From assembly GCF_000702945.1 (NCBI RefSeq), contig NZ_JNLE01000003.1, positions 2,465,501 to 2,529,500 on the forward strand: a stretch of DNA of 64,000 nt, written 5' to 3'. Made by a program: the position numbers and the translations under genes. Below are positions 9,180-18,031 of this stretch, one piece after another; the stretch's first letter is position 1, and each line of letters starts with the position of its first letter. This DNA comes from Clostridium sp. KNHs205 (GTDB lineage Bacteria > Bacillota > Clostridia > Lachnospirales > Lachnospiraceae). The notes under the pieces were generated by a model. The model made no database searches, was not told where the DNA came from, and saw only the letters and a list, made by a program, of their open reading frames with translations.

Positions 9180-10472
9180 ATGGGAAAAATAGCAATCACA
9201 GTTGTGGGTACACACGGTGAAGTACGCCCCTTACTAGCCCTGGCAATTGAGCTGCAAAATGCCGGTCACGAAGTAATCCTGTGTGCTCCCCCAAATGAAA
9301 AGGCCTGGATTACCGGCTATGGTTTAAATTTCTGCTCCTCCGGCTGTGATATTAATAGTCTGATCGGCAATTTAAACGGATACATGGGACACCCTGTCCG
9401 CCTGTTAAAAGCAGTTAAGAAAACCCTGCATGATATTATCGGCGGACAGTTTGAATTAGAAAACAGTATAAAAGACATGGATCTGATTGTTGGAAGCGGT
9501 GAACCTTTTGCAGTTCCTTCAATTGCAGAAAAATATGGGATACCTTTTGTGTTCCTTAACCTGGTGACACAGTTTATGCCCTCCTCAAACTATCCGCCTA
9601 CAGTAATTCCCTGGCAGAATTTACCCAAATGGGTAAATAAGGCGTTATGGCGTATTGTTAACTCCTTTATCAATTTATCCCTGGTCGGTATTATAAATAA
9701 ACAGAGGGATATGCTTGGACTAAAACCCATCAAGGATATTTATGACCATATAATCGGCAGCTTTAAAACCTGTATTATTGCGGTAAATGAGCTGCTGGAT
9801 AAAGTACCGGAGTACAGGTTTGATTATATCCAGACCGGCCTGTGGCATGTACCGGAAGTAATAGAAGAAGAGATGGAACCGGGATTAATTGAATTTCTGG
9901 AAAGCGGTCCTCCGCCGGTATACATAGGCTTTGGCAGTATGACTGATTCAAATCCCAAGGAAACCAGCAGGATAATAGAAGAAACCATCAATACCTTAGG
10001 CGTAAGAGCCATTATATCAAAAGGCTGGGCAGAGCTTTGTACTAACGTTGACAGGAAGAACACTTATATGATTGGATATGTACCCCATTATAAGCTGTTT
10101 CCCAAAGTGGCTGCCGTAGTCCATCATGGGGGAGCCGGTACGGTATATACAGCGGCCTGGGCCGGTGTACCCCAGGTATTAATCCCTCATATGCTGGACC
10201 ATTATTATCAGGGAGCATTATTATACAAAAAGCATTTAATACCAAAGGCAGTAAGCCGTTCCAAATTAACAAGCAAAAAATTAGCCGCAGCTATTAAAGA
10301 AGCTATAAGTAATAAAGAGATTATTAATAATTGTGCCTGGATTGGCAGAGAATTAAGGCAAATTGACCGGGAGGGAATAAAGAAAGCAGTAGAAACTATT
10401 GAAGAAGTATTACATAATACCATTGCAGGAGGAGTATATGACATATCAGACACTCAGAGTGCAATGGAATGA
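9180..10472 (+). CDS. GT1-family (UGT/macrolide-type) glycosyltransferase
   Basis: A 430-residue GT-B fold enzyme with an AGAAGGA ribosome site. The N-terminus (VVGTHGEVRPLLALA) is the acceptor-domain glycine/histidine motif of the MGT/vancomycin Gtf group, with a likely catalytic His. The C-terminal donor block VVHHGGAGTVYTAAWAGVPQ is the signature that binds the nucleotide-sugar phosphates, followed by PHMLDHYYQG. Such enzymes glycosylate natural products in the cytosol, for self-protection or final activity. Located between the sugar/phosphate genes and the beta-branching genes, it most likely decorates the polyketide. The 3' end overlaps the next gene by 35 bases. Confidence 0.88.
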   Translation: MGKIAITVVGTHGEVRPLLALAIELQNAGHEVILCAPPNEKAWITGYGLNFCSSGCDINSLIGNLNGYMGHPVRLLKAVKKTLHDIIGGQFELENSIKDMDLIVGSGEPFAVPSIAEKYGIPFVFLNLVTQFMPSSNYPPTVIPWQNLPKWVNKALWRIVNSFINLSLVGIINKQRDMLGLKPIKDIYDHIIGSFKTCIIAVNELLDKVPEYRFDYIQTGLWHVPEVIEEEMEPGLIEFLESGPPPVYIGFGSMTDSNPKETSRIIEETINTLGVRAIISKGWAELCTNVDRKNTYMIGYVPHYKLFPKVAAVVHHGGAGTVYTAAWAGVPQVLIPHMLDHYYQGALLYKKHLIPKAVSRSKLTSKKLAAAIKEAISNKEIINNCAWIGRELRQIDREGIKKAVETIEEVLHNTIAGGVYDISDTQSAME

Positions 10473-11199
10473 TAAGCGCTGTTTTATCCAGTTATACAGG
10501 CCAGATGCAAAAAATGCCATAAGCACACAGATGGTGGAGGAATTATATGAGGTGCTGGCACAGTGTGAAGACAGGGTCAATATTATTGTATTGGAGGGGC
10601 TGCCTGAGGTGTTTTGCTTGGGAGCGGATTTTGCGGAGATTTCTTCTGAAGGTAATAGCAATACCAGCAGGAACAATTCAGAAAAACTGTATGAAGTATG
10701 GGTTAAGCTGGCAACAGGCCCTTATATAACCATAGCCCATGTCAGAGGAAAGGTTAATGCCGGTGGTATTGGTTTTGTTGCTGCCAGTGATATCGTTTTG
10801 GCGGATGCTACTGCTGAATTTAGTTTGTCAGAGCTGCTATTCGGTCTCTTTCCTGCCTGTGTACTGCCTTTTTTGATACGGCGTATCGGTTTTCAAAAGG
10901 CACATTATCTTACTATCATGACACAGCCGGTTTCTGTCTCCAAAGCTTTAGAATGGGGGTTGGTAGATGTTTATGAAGAAAAGAGTGATTCCATCCTGCG
11001 CAGGCATTTACTACGGCTGGAACGGCTGCCAAAGTCAGGAATTACGGAATATAAAAGATATATGAACCAATTGTATAACAAGCTTTCAGCGGATAAGGAC
11101 TCTGCCGTCGCAGCCAATCATAAGATGTTCCTGGATCCTCAAAATCTTGACTGGATCTATCAATTTGCCACAAAGGGGAAGTTCCCCTGTGAGAATTAG
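10438..11199 (+). CDS. pksH: PksH-like enoyl-CoA hydratase (ECH1, beta-branch dehydratase)
   Basis: A 253-residue crotonase-fold protein. The ATG at 10438 has GCAGGAGG directly upstream, so it is preferred over an in-frame ATG 39 bases earlier. The sequence runs very close to my memory of Bacillus PksH: VLEGLPEVFCLGADF, HVRGKVNAGGIGFVAASD and SLSELLFGLFPACVLPFL. ECH1 enzymes dehydrate the HMG-ACP intermediate during beta-alkylation in trans-AT PKS pathways. The matching decarboxylase (ECH2/PksI), donor ACP and decarboxylating KS are not in the window and presumably lie upstream. The gene overlaps the glycosyltransferase gene and precedes the HMG synthase by about 130 bp. Confidence 0.9.
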   Translation: MTYQTLRVQWNDKRCFIQLYRPDAKNAISTQMVEELYEVLAQCEDRVNIIVLEGLPEVFCLGADFAEISSEGNSNTSRNNSEKLYEVWVKLATGPYITIAHVRGKVNAGGIGFVAASDIVLADATAEFSLSELLFGLFPACVLPFLIRRIGFQKAHYLTIMTQPVSVSKALEWGLVDVYEEKSDSILRRHLLRLERLPKSGITEYKRYMNQLYNKLSADKDSAVAANHKMFLDPQNLDWIYQFATKGKFPCEN

Positions 11200-11333
11200 A
11201 ATAAGTGGGGGAATATCAGCACCACTGTAATACAAGCCGACAGAGCACGCAGAAGAAAGTTAATAAAGAAATTTTTTAAATAGAAATAAAGAAATATCAA
11301 ACGAAAGATTTGATATTTACGAAAGGGGTTAAA

Positions 11334-12593
11334 ATGACAAGTGTCGGAATAGAAGCAATTAATTTTTATAGCGGACTTGCTTATCTCAATGTCAAGGAAT
11401 TAGCCGAATATCGCAAGCTGGACACTACCAGATTTGAAAACCTGCTGATGGAAGAAAAAACAGTGGTATTACCCTATGAGGACCCTATTACCTATGGCGT
11501 TAATGCTGCAAAACCCATTGTGGATGCCTTAAGCGAAGACGAGAGAAATCGAATTGAAATGGTTATTACCTGTACGGAATCGGGTATCGATTTTGGTAAA
11601 TCCATTAGTACCTATATCCATCATTATTTGGGCTTAAGCAGAAACTGCCGCCTGTTTGAGCTTAAGAATGCCTGTTATTCCGGAACAGCAGGTTTTCAGA
11701 TGGCTATTAATTTCATCTTATCGGGCAGCTCAAAAGGTGCAAAGGCGTTAGTAATTGCTACGGACATCACCCGCTTTATGGCAGTTGACGGAGGGGAGGC
11801 TTTAACAGCTGACTGGTCCTTTGCAGAACCCAGTTCCGGGGCAGGGGCAGCAGCAATATTAGTCAGTGAAAAACCTTATGTTTTTCAGATAGATGCAGGT
11901 GCTAACGGCTATTATGGCTTTGAAGTCATGGATACCTGCCGTCCCATTCCGGACAGTGAGGCTGGGAACTCGGATTTATCGCTATTATCCTATTTGGATT
12001 GCTGCGAGCAATCCTTTCTTGAGTATCAGAAAAGAGTAGAAGGGGTGAACTATAAGGATACCTTTGAATATCTTGCTTATCATACACCCTTTGGAGGCAT
12101 GGTTAAAGGTGCCCACCGCAGTATGATGCGTAAATTTCTAAAATCCAGTCCTGCAGAGATTGAAAAGGATTTCAGAGAAAGGGTAATGCCAGGAATGAAA
12201 TACTGCCAGAGGGTAGGGAATGTTATGGGAGCGACCATATTTTTATCACTCCTTGGTATCATAGATTATGGCGACTTTCATACACCAAAACGGATTGGGT
12301 GTTTTTCCTATGGGTCGGGGTGCTGTTCGGAATTCTATAGTGGTGTGGTCACAGCAGAAGGTCAGAGGATACAGCGAAAATATGCAATTGAACAGCAATT
12401 AGATTCCAGGTATAAGCTGTCTATGGATTTATATAATAACTTACTAAAGCAAAGTGATCTGGTGAAGTTTGGTACACGCAATGCAAAACTTGATTTTGAA
12501 GTGATTCCGGGGCTTCTGAATCTGGACAGGAAAGAGAAGCTGTTGTATCTTGACCAGATTAATGAATTTCATAGGGAATATGTGTGGATATAA
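11334..12593 (+). CDS. pksG: PksG-like HMG-CoA synthase (beta-branching)
   Basis: A 419-residue thiolase-fold protein; the ATG at 11334 follows GAAAGGGG. Catalytic features of the HMGS family are present: the Glu in CTESGIDFGKS, the nucleophilic Cys in LKNACYSGTAG and the His in YHTPFGGMVKGAHR. In trans-AT systems this enzyme condenses an acetyl-ACP-derived carbanion with the beta-keto group of the growing chain, starting beta-branch formation with ECH1 and ECH2. It is the last gene of the visible operon and is followed by a terminator at 12601. The beta-keto acceptor module is not identified; neither ACP in the window has the expected Trp flag. Confidence 0.93.
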   Translation: MTSVGIEAINFYSGLAYLNVKELAEYRKLDTTRFENLLMEEKTVVLPYEDPITYGVNAAKPIVDALSEDERNRIEMVITCTESGIDFGKSISTYIHHYLGLSRNCRLFELKNACYSGTAGFQMAINFILSGSSKGAKALVIATDITRFMAVDGGEALTADWSFAEPSSGAGAAAILVSEKPYVFQIDAGANGYYGFEVMDTCRPIPDSEAGNSDLSLLSYLDCCEQSFLEYQKRVEGVNYKDTFEYLAYHTPFGGMVKGAHRSMMRKFLKSSPAEIEKDFRERVMPGMKYCQRVGNVMGATIFLSLLGIIDYGDFHTPKRIGCFSYGSGCCSEFYSGVVTAEGQRIQRKYAIEQQLDSRYKLSMDLYNNLLKQSDLVKFGTRNAKLDFEVIPGLLNLDRKEKLLYLDQINEFHREYVWI

Positions 12594-12600
12594 TACAGAA

Positions 12601-12645
12601 AAGGGGTAAGAACTGAGTTATAACGTTCTTGCCCTTAATTATTTT
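12601..12645 (+). terminator. intrinsic terminator of the PKS operon
   Basis: AAGGGGTAAGAAC (12601-12613) pairs with GTTCTTGCCCTT (12625-12636) with one bulge and is followed by a U-rich tail. It starts eight bases after the HMG synthase stop. Confidence 0.75.
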
Positions 12646-13056
12646 ATATATGATTTTATTGTGAACTTCCTATAGATTTTCCGACGGAACTTTATTTCTC
12701 TCCATTAATAAAAACGGATTTGTAGATATTAGTGTTGATCAAATAAAAAATATGAAAGGATTACAATTAGCTTTTTTCTTTTTTAGCGGAATAGTTGAAA
12801 TTTTCTAATGGTATCAAGTATTGTTCCATTCATTAATAAAACAAATGATTTAAATATGTTTCTAGAATATTTTAAAACAAGAAAGAGGTGATAGTGTATC
12901 AGAGTATCCAAATGACCTTGCTATGATTTGATGGATACAAAGATAACGTGTTGACAAAAAAAGGAATTCGGGGTATGGTTTTATTAATGAGCAAGTACTT
13001 GAAAATTGGCATTAGATTCCATTTCAATTAGAATAGAAAAAGTAAGAAAGGGCAAA
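12646..13056. other. intergenic region with decayed reading-frame fragments
   Basis: About 410 bp with no intact gene. Short open stretches, for example frames encoding NGFVDISVDQIKNMKG near 12720 and NKTNDLNMFLEYFKT near 12835, are interrupted by stops and look like remnants of one or more lost AT-rich genes. No family was recognised. Confidence 0.4.
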
Positions 13057-13521
13057 ATGAAAACTAAAACTAAATCATTAGTTATTTTTTTTATTATAAT
13101 AATTGTTGTTATTTCTGCAGTTATTCTTAATTACTATAGAAGGCTTGATAATGGTCCTGGCGTTTTCCCAAATACGGAAGTTTACTATATTGGTAAAGTG
13201 GTTGATTCATATAATAAAGACGGCAGAAATATATTGAAAATTTCACCTGTTATAAGTAAGTATGAAAACGTTTATCAAATAGATAGAAACCTTCAATTAG
13301 AGTATGATGTTAGTAAGATTAACATCTCAACCAGAAGAGAACCTAGTAGTAAAGGTAAAGATCTTAATTCGAGCGAAGTAATAAATAAAATTAAAGAACT
13401 TAGGAATAAAATAAATGTAAACACAATTATTTTATTCAAAGTAAAGGGTAATTCTCACAAGTATAATGATGAAACATACGAAATAGATGAAATAGCAGTA
13501 TATATTGGAAGCGATGAATAA
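13057..13521 (+). CDS. small membrane-anchored hypothetical protein
   Basis: A 154-residue protein. The ATG at 13057 has AAGAAAGGG before it and is preferred over an in-frame TTG at 13006. An N-terminal positively charged segment is followed by a single hydrophobic helix (about residues 7-25), then a hydrophilic extracytoplasmic domain rich in Lys, Asn and Ile. No known family is recognised. Base composition is more AT-rich than the PKS genes. It stands alone between decayed sequence and an IS-remnant zone, which suggests acquired or relict DNA. Confidence 0.6.
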   Translation: MKTKTKSLVIFFIIIIVVISAVILNYYRRLDNGPGVFPNTEVYYIGKVVDSYNKDGRNILKISPVISKYENVYQIDRNLQLEYDVSKINISTRREPSSKGKDLNSSEVINKIKELRNKINVNTIILFKVKGNSHKYNDETYEIDEIAVYIGSDE

Positions 13522-13706
13522 CCCACCGGATTTTTAAGTGTCCAAATCCGTGAGATAATCCTTGGACAAGAGTGAGATTCTCCAGTTCTGGGACTAAGGA
13601 CTTGTTTAGTTCATATATGTTTTGGTCACTGTCCTAATTCACACTAATAAACTTATAAGAGTAGGACAAGAATTGTTCAAAAGAACTGAGGCAGCCAAGA
13701 CGTACA

Positions 13707-13796
13707 AATAGGGAATGGATGGAGCTCATACAGCAATGCCGCACCAACACAATGAGTGACAAAGAGTTTTACTTGACAACCCCAAAAACAGATTAA
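13707..13796 (+). pseudogene. possible IS66-type orfA remnant
   Basis: A 29-codon fragment contains NREWMELIQQCRTNTMSDKE, which resembles the N-terminal W-x-x-x-I-x-x-C-R pattern of IS66 accessory proteins. There is no start codon context and nothing downstream. The assignment is weak. Confidence 0.25.
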
Positions 13797-13806
13797 TAAT
13801 AAAAGC

Positions 13807-13841
13807 ATGGGCAAGGACCAATGAAAAATGGCCTTGCCCAT
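13807..13841. terminator. hairpin (possible terminator)
   Basis: ATGGGCAAGG (13807-13816) pairs perfectly with CCTTGCCCAT (13832-13841). The U-tract is weak, so it could be an insertion-sequence end or a terminator. Confidence 0.4.
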
Positions 13842-13858
13842 AAATTACACTTGAAATT

Positions 13859-14175
13859 TTATAACAGTTTTTCGAGTTTACACGAACTATGAAACGGTCT
13901 CCAGAATAGATTAACCTTTGTTTTGACTTCCTTTAGATAGATAGTTGGTTTGCCTCAATCTATCTGCATTGTTTCACCTAGATCGAATTCAAGTGGAATA
14001 AAAGACTTAGGAAGACTGCCTTTGATTTCCTTAACAGCAGCACGAACGGTTGATTCAGCGCCTTTGAAATTTTTTTCACTAACCAATCTGTGATAGATTC
14101 GTCTGGCTGTATGAGACTGCTTTTCAAGTCCCATTTGCTTATTTTCTTCAAAACATTTAAAAATAAAATCAAGTA
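13859..14175 (-). pseudogene. IS21-family IstA transposase remnant with nonsense codon
   Basis: Read on the minus strand, one frame encodes SHTARRIYHRLVSEKNFKG, then STVRAAVKEIKG, FIPLEFDLGETMQID, a TGA, and GKPTIYLKEVKTKVNLFW. This is the linker and start of the catalytic core of IS21 IstA, where the usual Q-x-D-W-G motif has its Trp codon (TGG) changed to TGA. Both ends are truncated, and no istB partner or inverted repeats are visible. It is a dead insertion-sequence fragment. Confidence 0.75.
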
Positions 14176-14251
14176 CAGCAGGTCAATATTTACATATGAA
14201 GTACTGAGTCCTAAAAGATCTGTTACAGGTGATCAATTATTTGATTTTTGT

Positions 14252-15442
14252 TTAGTTAAACAGACTTAAGGAGTTATCCTTTAGTATATTCCGGTCTAAT
14301 TTATTCAGACCGCTTATTGGAATGGTAAAACGGATAAAGGCTTTTCCATTGTCTGTGTATTTCTTCAGACCGGCACCGACAATCTGAGCATATTTATTCA
14401 TATAATCATCGACTTCACTTTCCATAGAATTATAAGCCGGATTATTATCACAGTTTACAAACCCATTAATTTCTATAATTCCTTCGCATTCGTCTAATTC
14501 AATATTTCCGTAATTTGAATATTGATTCTGAGCTTCCCTGTTCAGATATTCTACCGTATATAATAAAGAAGTCAGGACCATCTGGTTAAGTATATGGTAA
14601 TCCTTCTCCCCAATTTCAAAGGATAGATTAATATTATGTTTCCGGCTGGTTTTATTTGCATAATTGATAAAGACTTTCCACGAGATATCGATTAGCTGAA
14701 TATAATTAAGTATATGAGCGGCGTCTTCATTTTCTGTCATATGCTGTGTGATATAGCTGTAGATGGTCTGGCTGTTTAATTCCTCTTCTTTGGTGGTGTA
14801 AATTTTAGCTAATACCAGTTTTTTTTGATTAAGAAAAATAATAAGATCATCTTTTTTTCTTAAATTTAGGTACGCTTCATATAAAAGAGCTTCCATAATA
14901 TTAAACAATACAAAGATCTCCCCAATAAAGCCTTCTTTGGGTCTATACATTCCTGTTGTTGATAATTTTATATTCATAAGGATTATAATTTCTATGATAA
15001 AAGCGGATAGAAATAAGAATTTAACCAGGGGAGATATATTCTTATTATTATCTATCAGCAATATGGACACAAATACGTATACCATTACTGTAATACTGAA
15101 CAAAGGAATATATAACCAGCCTAAATAAGAATAAAACCAGTCAAGAGGAAGGGAAATAGTATATATAATGCCCAGTCCATTTATCAGTGGGGAGGTTGTA
15201 TGATTACGAATAGTGGTTATAACAATAATTATAAGAAAAATTATTTTTAAGATTCGTGACTGATTCGTATGAAATAGCAGAGGGATTGTACCTAATAAGA
15301 TAAGTATAACATAAGCAGCTGCTTCAAAGGGGAGAATACTATTTAATTCAAGCTTCCCTATGTACTTTATGTATATAAGTAACGATACAAAGAGGCTTAA
15401 AAAAAGGGTAATATAATTAGTTAACAGTGAATAGTGGTTCAT
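14252..15442 (-). CDS. multi-pass membrane protein, degenerate sensor-kinase-like
   Basis: A 396-residue protein. The first half has about six hydrophobic segments, and the second half (about residues 190-396) is soluble and cytoplasmic. The layout, with a coupled region (YSYITQHMTENEDAAHILNY) and a C-terminal block ending in GLKKYTDNGKAFIRFTIPI, recalls LytS/AgrC-type histidine kinases. However, no H-box histidine or N/G ATP-binding boxes can be assigned with confidence. It is last in a minus-strand operon behind the CDP-alcohol transferase (91-bp gap). Sensor or lipid-pathway roles are possible; the function is unknown. Confidence 0.65.
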   Translation of the reverse strand: MNHYSLLTNYITLFLSLFVSLLIYIKYIGKLELNSILPFEAAAYVILILLGTIPLLFHTNQSRILKIIFLIIIVITTIRNHTTSPLINGLGIIYTISLPLDWFYSYLGWLYIPLFSITVMVYVFVSILLIDNNKNISPLVKFLFLSAFIIEIIILMNIKLSTTGMYRPKEGFIGEIFVLFNIMEALLYEAYLNLRKKDDLIIFLNQKKLVLAKIYTTKEEELNSQTIYSYITQHMTENEDAAHILNYIQLIDISWKVFINYANKTSRKHNINLSFEIGEKDYHILNQMVLTSLLYTVEYLNREAQNQYSNYGNIELDECEGIIEINGFVNCDNNPAYNSMESEVDDYMNKYAQIVGAGLKKYTDNGKAFIRFTIPISGLNKLDRNILKDNSLSLFN

Positions 15443-15533
15443 CGGCTTAATATATTTTTCCTTTCTATTGATTCTCTCCCTTGAGAATTACATACCCGGC
15501 ATTCCTGCAGCTGTCTTATTGCTGGTTCATTTT

Positions 15534-16127
15534 CTATTTTATATCGTGAGCCTTTGGGGCATTTGCTGATCTAATATTTTTTATTCTGGAATATGAAGTT
15601 ATAACAGATATCCCTGTAATGCCATATACCAACGTGCTGGTAAGAAATAATCGCTGACTGAAAAAGCAGTAATCGGCTGCCACGATAAACGGTAAAATAT
15701 ACATAACTGCTGAGATGTATTTCCCCAGCTTATCAAACTTGGGTTTAAAGCCCTGGCCTGTGCAATCATTCTCAATCCTGGAGGTAATAATAAAATTAAA
15801 AAACCTATCTATAATCACAAACATAAACCAGGCCGGAATTATCCCATATAGTATCATGATGATGTGCATGAACACTACAAAAGTAAAATCAGCAATTAAA
15901 TCAAAAATAGCACCAAATCTGGACTCAATACCATACTTACGGGCTATTTTTCCATCAAAGTAATCACTGGAGCAAATAATAGCGTATAGTAAAGCAAAAA
16001 GAATAAAAAGGTTCTGGGTGTGACTTCCAGCCAACATGCTATTTGTAACAAATAGTATTATGGGGGTAAATATCACTCTTACAACCGTAAGGGCATTGGC
16101 GCTATATTTAGTAAGAAGGCCCTTCAT
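15534..16127 (-). CDS. CDP-alcohol phosphatidyltransferase family protein (first copy)
   Basis: A 197-residue membrane protein with about six hydrophobic segments. It carries the complete family signature D-x2-D-G-x2-A-R-x8-G-x3-D-x3-D, seen as SDYFDGKIARKYG and RFGAIFDLIADF. These enzymes displace CMP from a CDP-alcohol (usually CDP-diacylglycerol) with an alcohol such as glycerol phosphate, inositol or serine; the acceptor here is unknown. Its ATG shares one base with the TGA of the upstream flavodoxin-like gene, so translation is coupled. A second family member lies in the same operon at 18032. Confidence 0.88.
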   Translation of the reverse strand: MKGLLTKYSANALTVVRVIFTPIILFVTNSMLAGSHTQNLFILFALLYAIICSSDYFDGKIARKYGIESRFGAIFDLIADFTFVVFMHIIMILYGIIPAWFMFVIIDRFFNFIITSRIENDCTGQGFKPKFDKLGKYISAVMYILPFIVAADYCFFSQRLFLTSTLVYGITGISVITSYSRIKNIRSANAPKAHDIK

Positions 16128-16702
16128 CAGGGTTCACCTATGGAAGCACCGAACTCATAGGCCCTTTTAACTTCAGTCTCTTGTTCATTGGAATAAAATT
16201 TTTCCAGATAATCTGCTTTTCTGTACAGAAGTTTGCTTAATCCGTCCAGTTCTGAAGTATTATCAGTCATCATGCCTGTAGAATAAATCAAAACCTTGCT
16301 ATTGTCAATATTTTTAATACCCGATATATAGTCGCCAAGTACCGGTGAAAAGTTACCGTTGTAAACAGTGGTTCCCAATGCGACGATATCATAATCACCC
16401 AAATCAGAGGGCAAAAATTCCCCGGGATAATTAATGGTTACTTCGTAGCCGGAATCATTCAAACCTTTTGCAAGATTATTAGCAATGTCTTTGGCGAACT
16501 CTGACCGGCCTGGCTGGTAGATAACAAATGCGGACAGGCTGCTCCCCTGGGAGGACAGTATGGTTTCGTTACTTTTATGTTTTACATTACCTGCACTTGT
16601 AACATACTGTATGCCTGCAAAACTTCCCAAGCCAATAATTACGATAGTTACGACTATTACAAGGGCAGCTTTCCTAAGTCTTTTCTTTTTCACATCACCC
16701 AT
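16127..16702 (-). CDS. membrane-anchored flavodoxin-like protein
   Basis: A 191-residue protein. The N-terminus is KKKRLRK plus a hydrophobic helix (about residues 10-32), which predicts a type II membrane anchor or uncleaved signal. The rest follows a flavodoxin layout: an initial strand (SAFVIYQPGRSEFAKDIA) in the phosphate-loop position, then DYDIVALGTTVYNGNFSP and KVLIYSTGMM. The FMN phosphate loop is atypical. It lies four bases downstream of the soluble flavodoxin gene and is coupled to the CDP-alcohol transferase. It may be an extracytoplasmic or membrane-bound relative, possibly without FMN. Confidence 0.7.
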   Translation of the reverse strand: MGDVKKKRLRKAALVIVVTIVIIGLGSFAGIQYVTSAGNVKHKSNETILSSQGSSLSAFVIYQPGRSEFAKDIANNLAKGLNDSGYEVTINYPGEFLPSDLGDYDIVALGTTVYNGNFSPVLGDYISGIKNIDNSKVLIYSTGMMTDNTSELDGLSKLLYRKADYLEKFYSNEQETEVKRAYEFGASIGEP

Positions 16703-16706
16703 AAAA

Positions 16707-17126
16707 TTAAGCTCCTAATTTTCCGGCAATTGTTTTGGCAAATACCGCTGCATTGTTAACATCCTTATCATTTGGGCGGTTCTTGTGCATAAATCCCAAG
16801 GTGCCTTTACAGTGAAATTCCTGGGAGGACACCTTTAGTCCTTGTGCAGACAGTTCTCTCTTCATGGGAGCATAAGCGTTTCCAAATGATCCGGAACTAA
16901 AGACAACGACTTCTTTGATCGTTGAGGAATTTAATGTCTTAATAAAGGCTTTCATTTCCGGGTCTATATCAAAGCTGTATAGCCCCTCTCCCAAAAATAA
17001 GACATCAACATTCCCGTCCACAGGTTCCGGAATTGATTTTGCAACAACTCCTAATTCTTTTGCAATACCTTCAGCAAGTTTCTTCGTATGACCTGTTTTT
17101 GTAAAATACCTCACTTCAATTCTCAT
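16707..17126 (-). CDS. flavodoxin-like protein
   Basis: A 139-residue soluble protein. The ATG at 17126 follows TTGGAGGAAATA, so the longer in-frame extension to 17291 is rejected. The N-terminus IEVRYFTKTGHTKKLAEGI is a flavodoxin phosphate-binding loop of the S/T-x-T-G-x-T type, followed by VDVLFLGEGLYSFD and VVVFSSGSFGN. It probably binds FMN and acts in electron transfer. It is tightly linked (four bases) to the membrane-anchored paralogue, suggesting a common redox process. Confidence 0.8.
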   Translation of the reverse strand: MRIEVRYFTKTGHTKKLAEGIAKELGVVAKSIPEPVDGNVDVLFLGEGLYSFDIDPEMKAFIKTLNSSTIKEVVVFSSGSFGNAYAPMKRELSAQGLKVSSQEFHCKGTLGFMHKNRPNDKDVNNAAVFAKTIAGKLGA

Positions 17127-17292
17127 TATTTCCTCCAATTCTCCGCTCAGGGCGGCACAAACTTTGATGAAAAAGCTTGGAATGAGCATTATAATGCTCG
17201 TTTTTGAGGTGCTTATAGAGTGCATGTGCTTCTCTACGGTAACAAACATGGTTTCATTATCCTGATAGCATAAAAAAATCTTTAAATTCAAT

Positions 17293-17435
17293 TTTTATGC
17301 CAAATCTTACTTTAATGCCAAATCTTTCTTTAATACCAAATCTTTCTTTAATGCCAAATCATTCATTAACGCCGAATCTTTCTTTATACTAAATTTTACT
17401 TTAACGCCAAATTTTAATTTAACACCAAATCTTCG
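17293..17435. repeat. 18-bp tandem minisatellite at the tetR 3' end
   Basis: About eight degenerate 18-bp units of consensus TTTAATGCCAAATCTTTC. The right end runs into the last codons of the TetR gene (minus strand), and most copies lie just after its stop, in the 287-bp gap before the flavodoxin gene. Confidence 0.8.
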
Positions 17436-18001
17436 TAAGAATTATCAAAGATGTTATTCACTAACTTATCCAGTAATTCATTTCTGGAATTGGTATCCCA
17501 AATATCATAATATAAATAATTGGCGTATTCGGTGGCATTTAAGAACATGACCTGCATGGGGATGATTAGTTGAAAAGCCATTAACTTTAATTCGGTATCA
17601 GTCTTTTTATCTCCGAAGATCTCTTTTAGTAATGGAATAATAATTTGAATGGTATTAATACTCCCATGCTTTAATTCCGAGGAAAAAGCAATTTCTGCAA
17701 AGGTATAGTTACTGAAAGCGAATTCAGATATGGCTTTCACCAGATTTTTGACCCGGTAAACAGGATGCTTTTCATCCGTTGACTTTTTTAAAATGGTTTC
17801 AGCTATATCCTCCATACAGTAGCCTACGGCGATATTAACAAGATTTTCTTTTGACTGATAATAATAATTGATCAGCGCGCTGTTCACACCTGCCATTTCG
17901 GCAATTTGTCTGTTAGTTATCTTGTCTATGTCCTTTTGCTCTTGTAAAAGCTTTACCACTACCTCCATAATCCGTTCTTTTGCACCTGCATTTTCATTCA
18001 T
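17414..18001 (-). CDS. TetR-family transcriptional regulator
   Basis: A 195-residue protein. The N-terminal helix-turn-helix ITNRQIAEMAGVNSALINYY with the following YQSKENL is a classic TetR DNA-binding domain, and the C-terminal half is the ligand/dimer domain. It sits second in a minus-strand operon, 30 bp after a CDP-alcohol transferase and ahead of the flavodoxin-like genes, so it probably controls this operon in response to a lipid or redox-related ligand. The ligand is unknown. The 3' coding end consists of minisatellite repeat units, suggesting the C-terminus has been reshaped by repeat expansion. Confidence 0.88.
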   Translation of the reverse strand: MNENAGAKERIMEVVVKLLQEQKDIDKITNRQIAEMAGVNSALINYYYQSKENLVNIAVGYCMEDIAETILKKSTDEKHPVYRVKNLVKAISEFAFSNYTFAEIAFSSELKHGSINTIQIIIPLLKEIFGDKKTDTELKLMAFQLIIPMQVMFLNATEYANYLYYDIWDTNSRNELLDKLVNNIFDNSYEDLVLN

Positions 18002-18031
18002 TTTTACGTTCCTTCTTTCCTATAAGTATTT

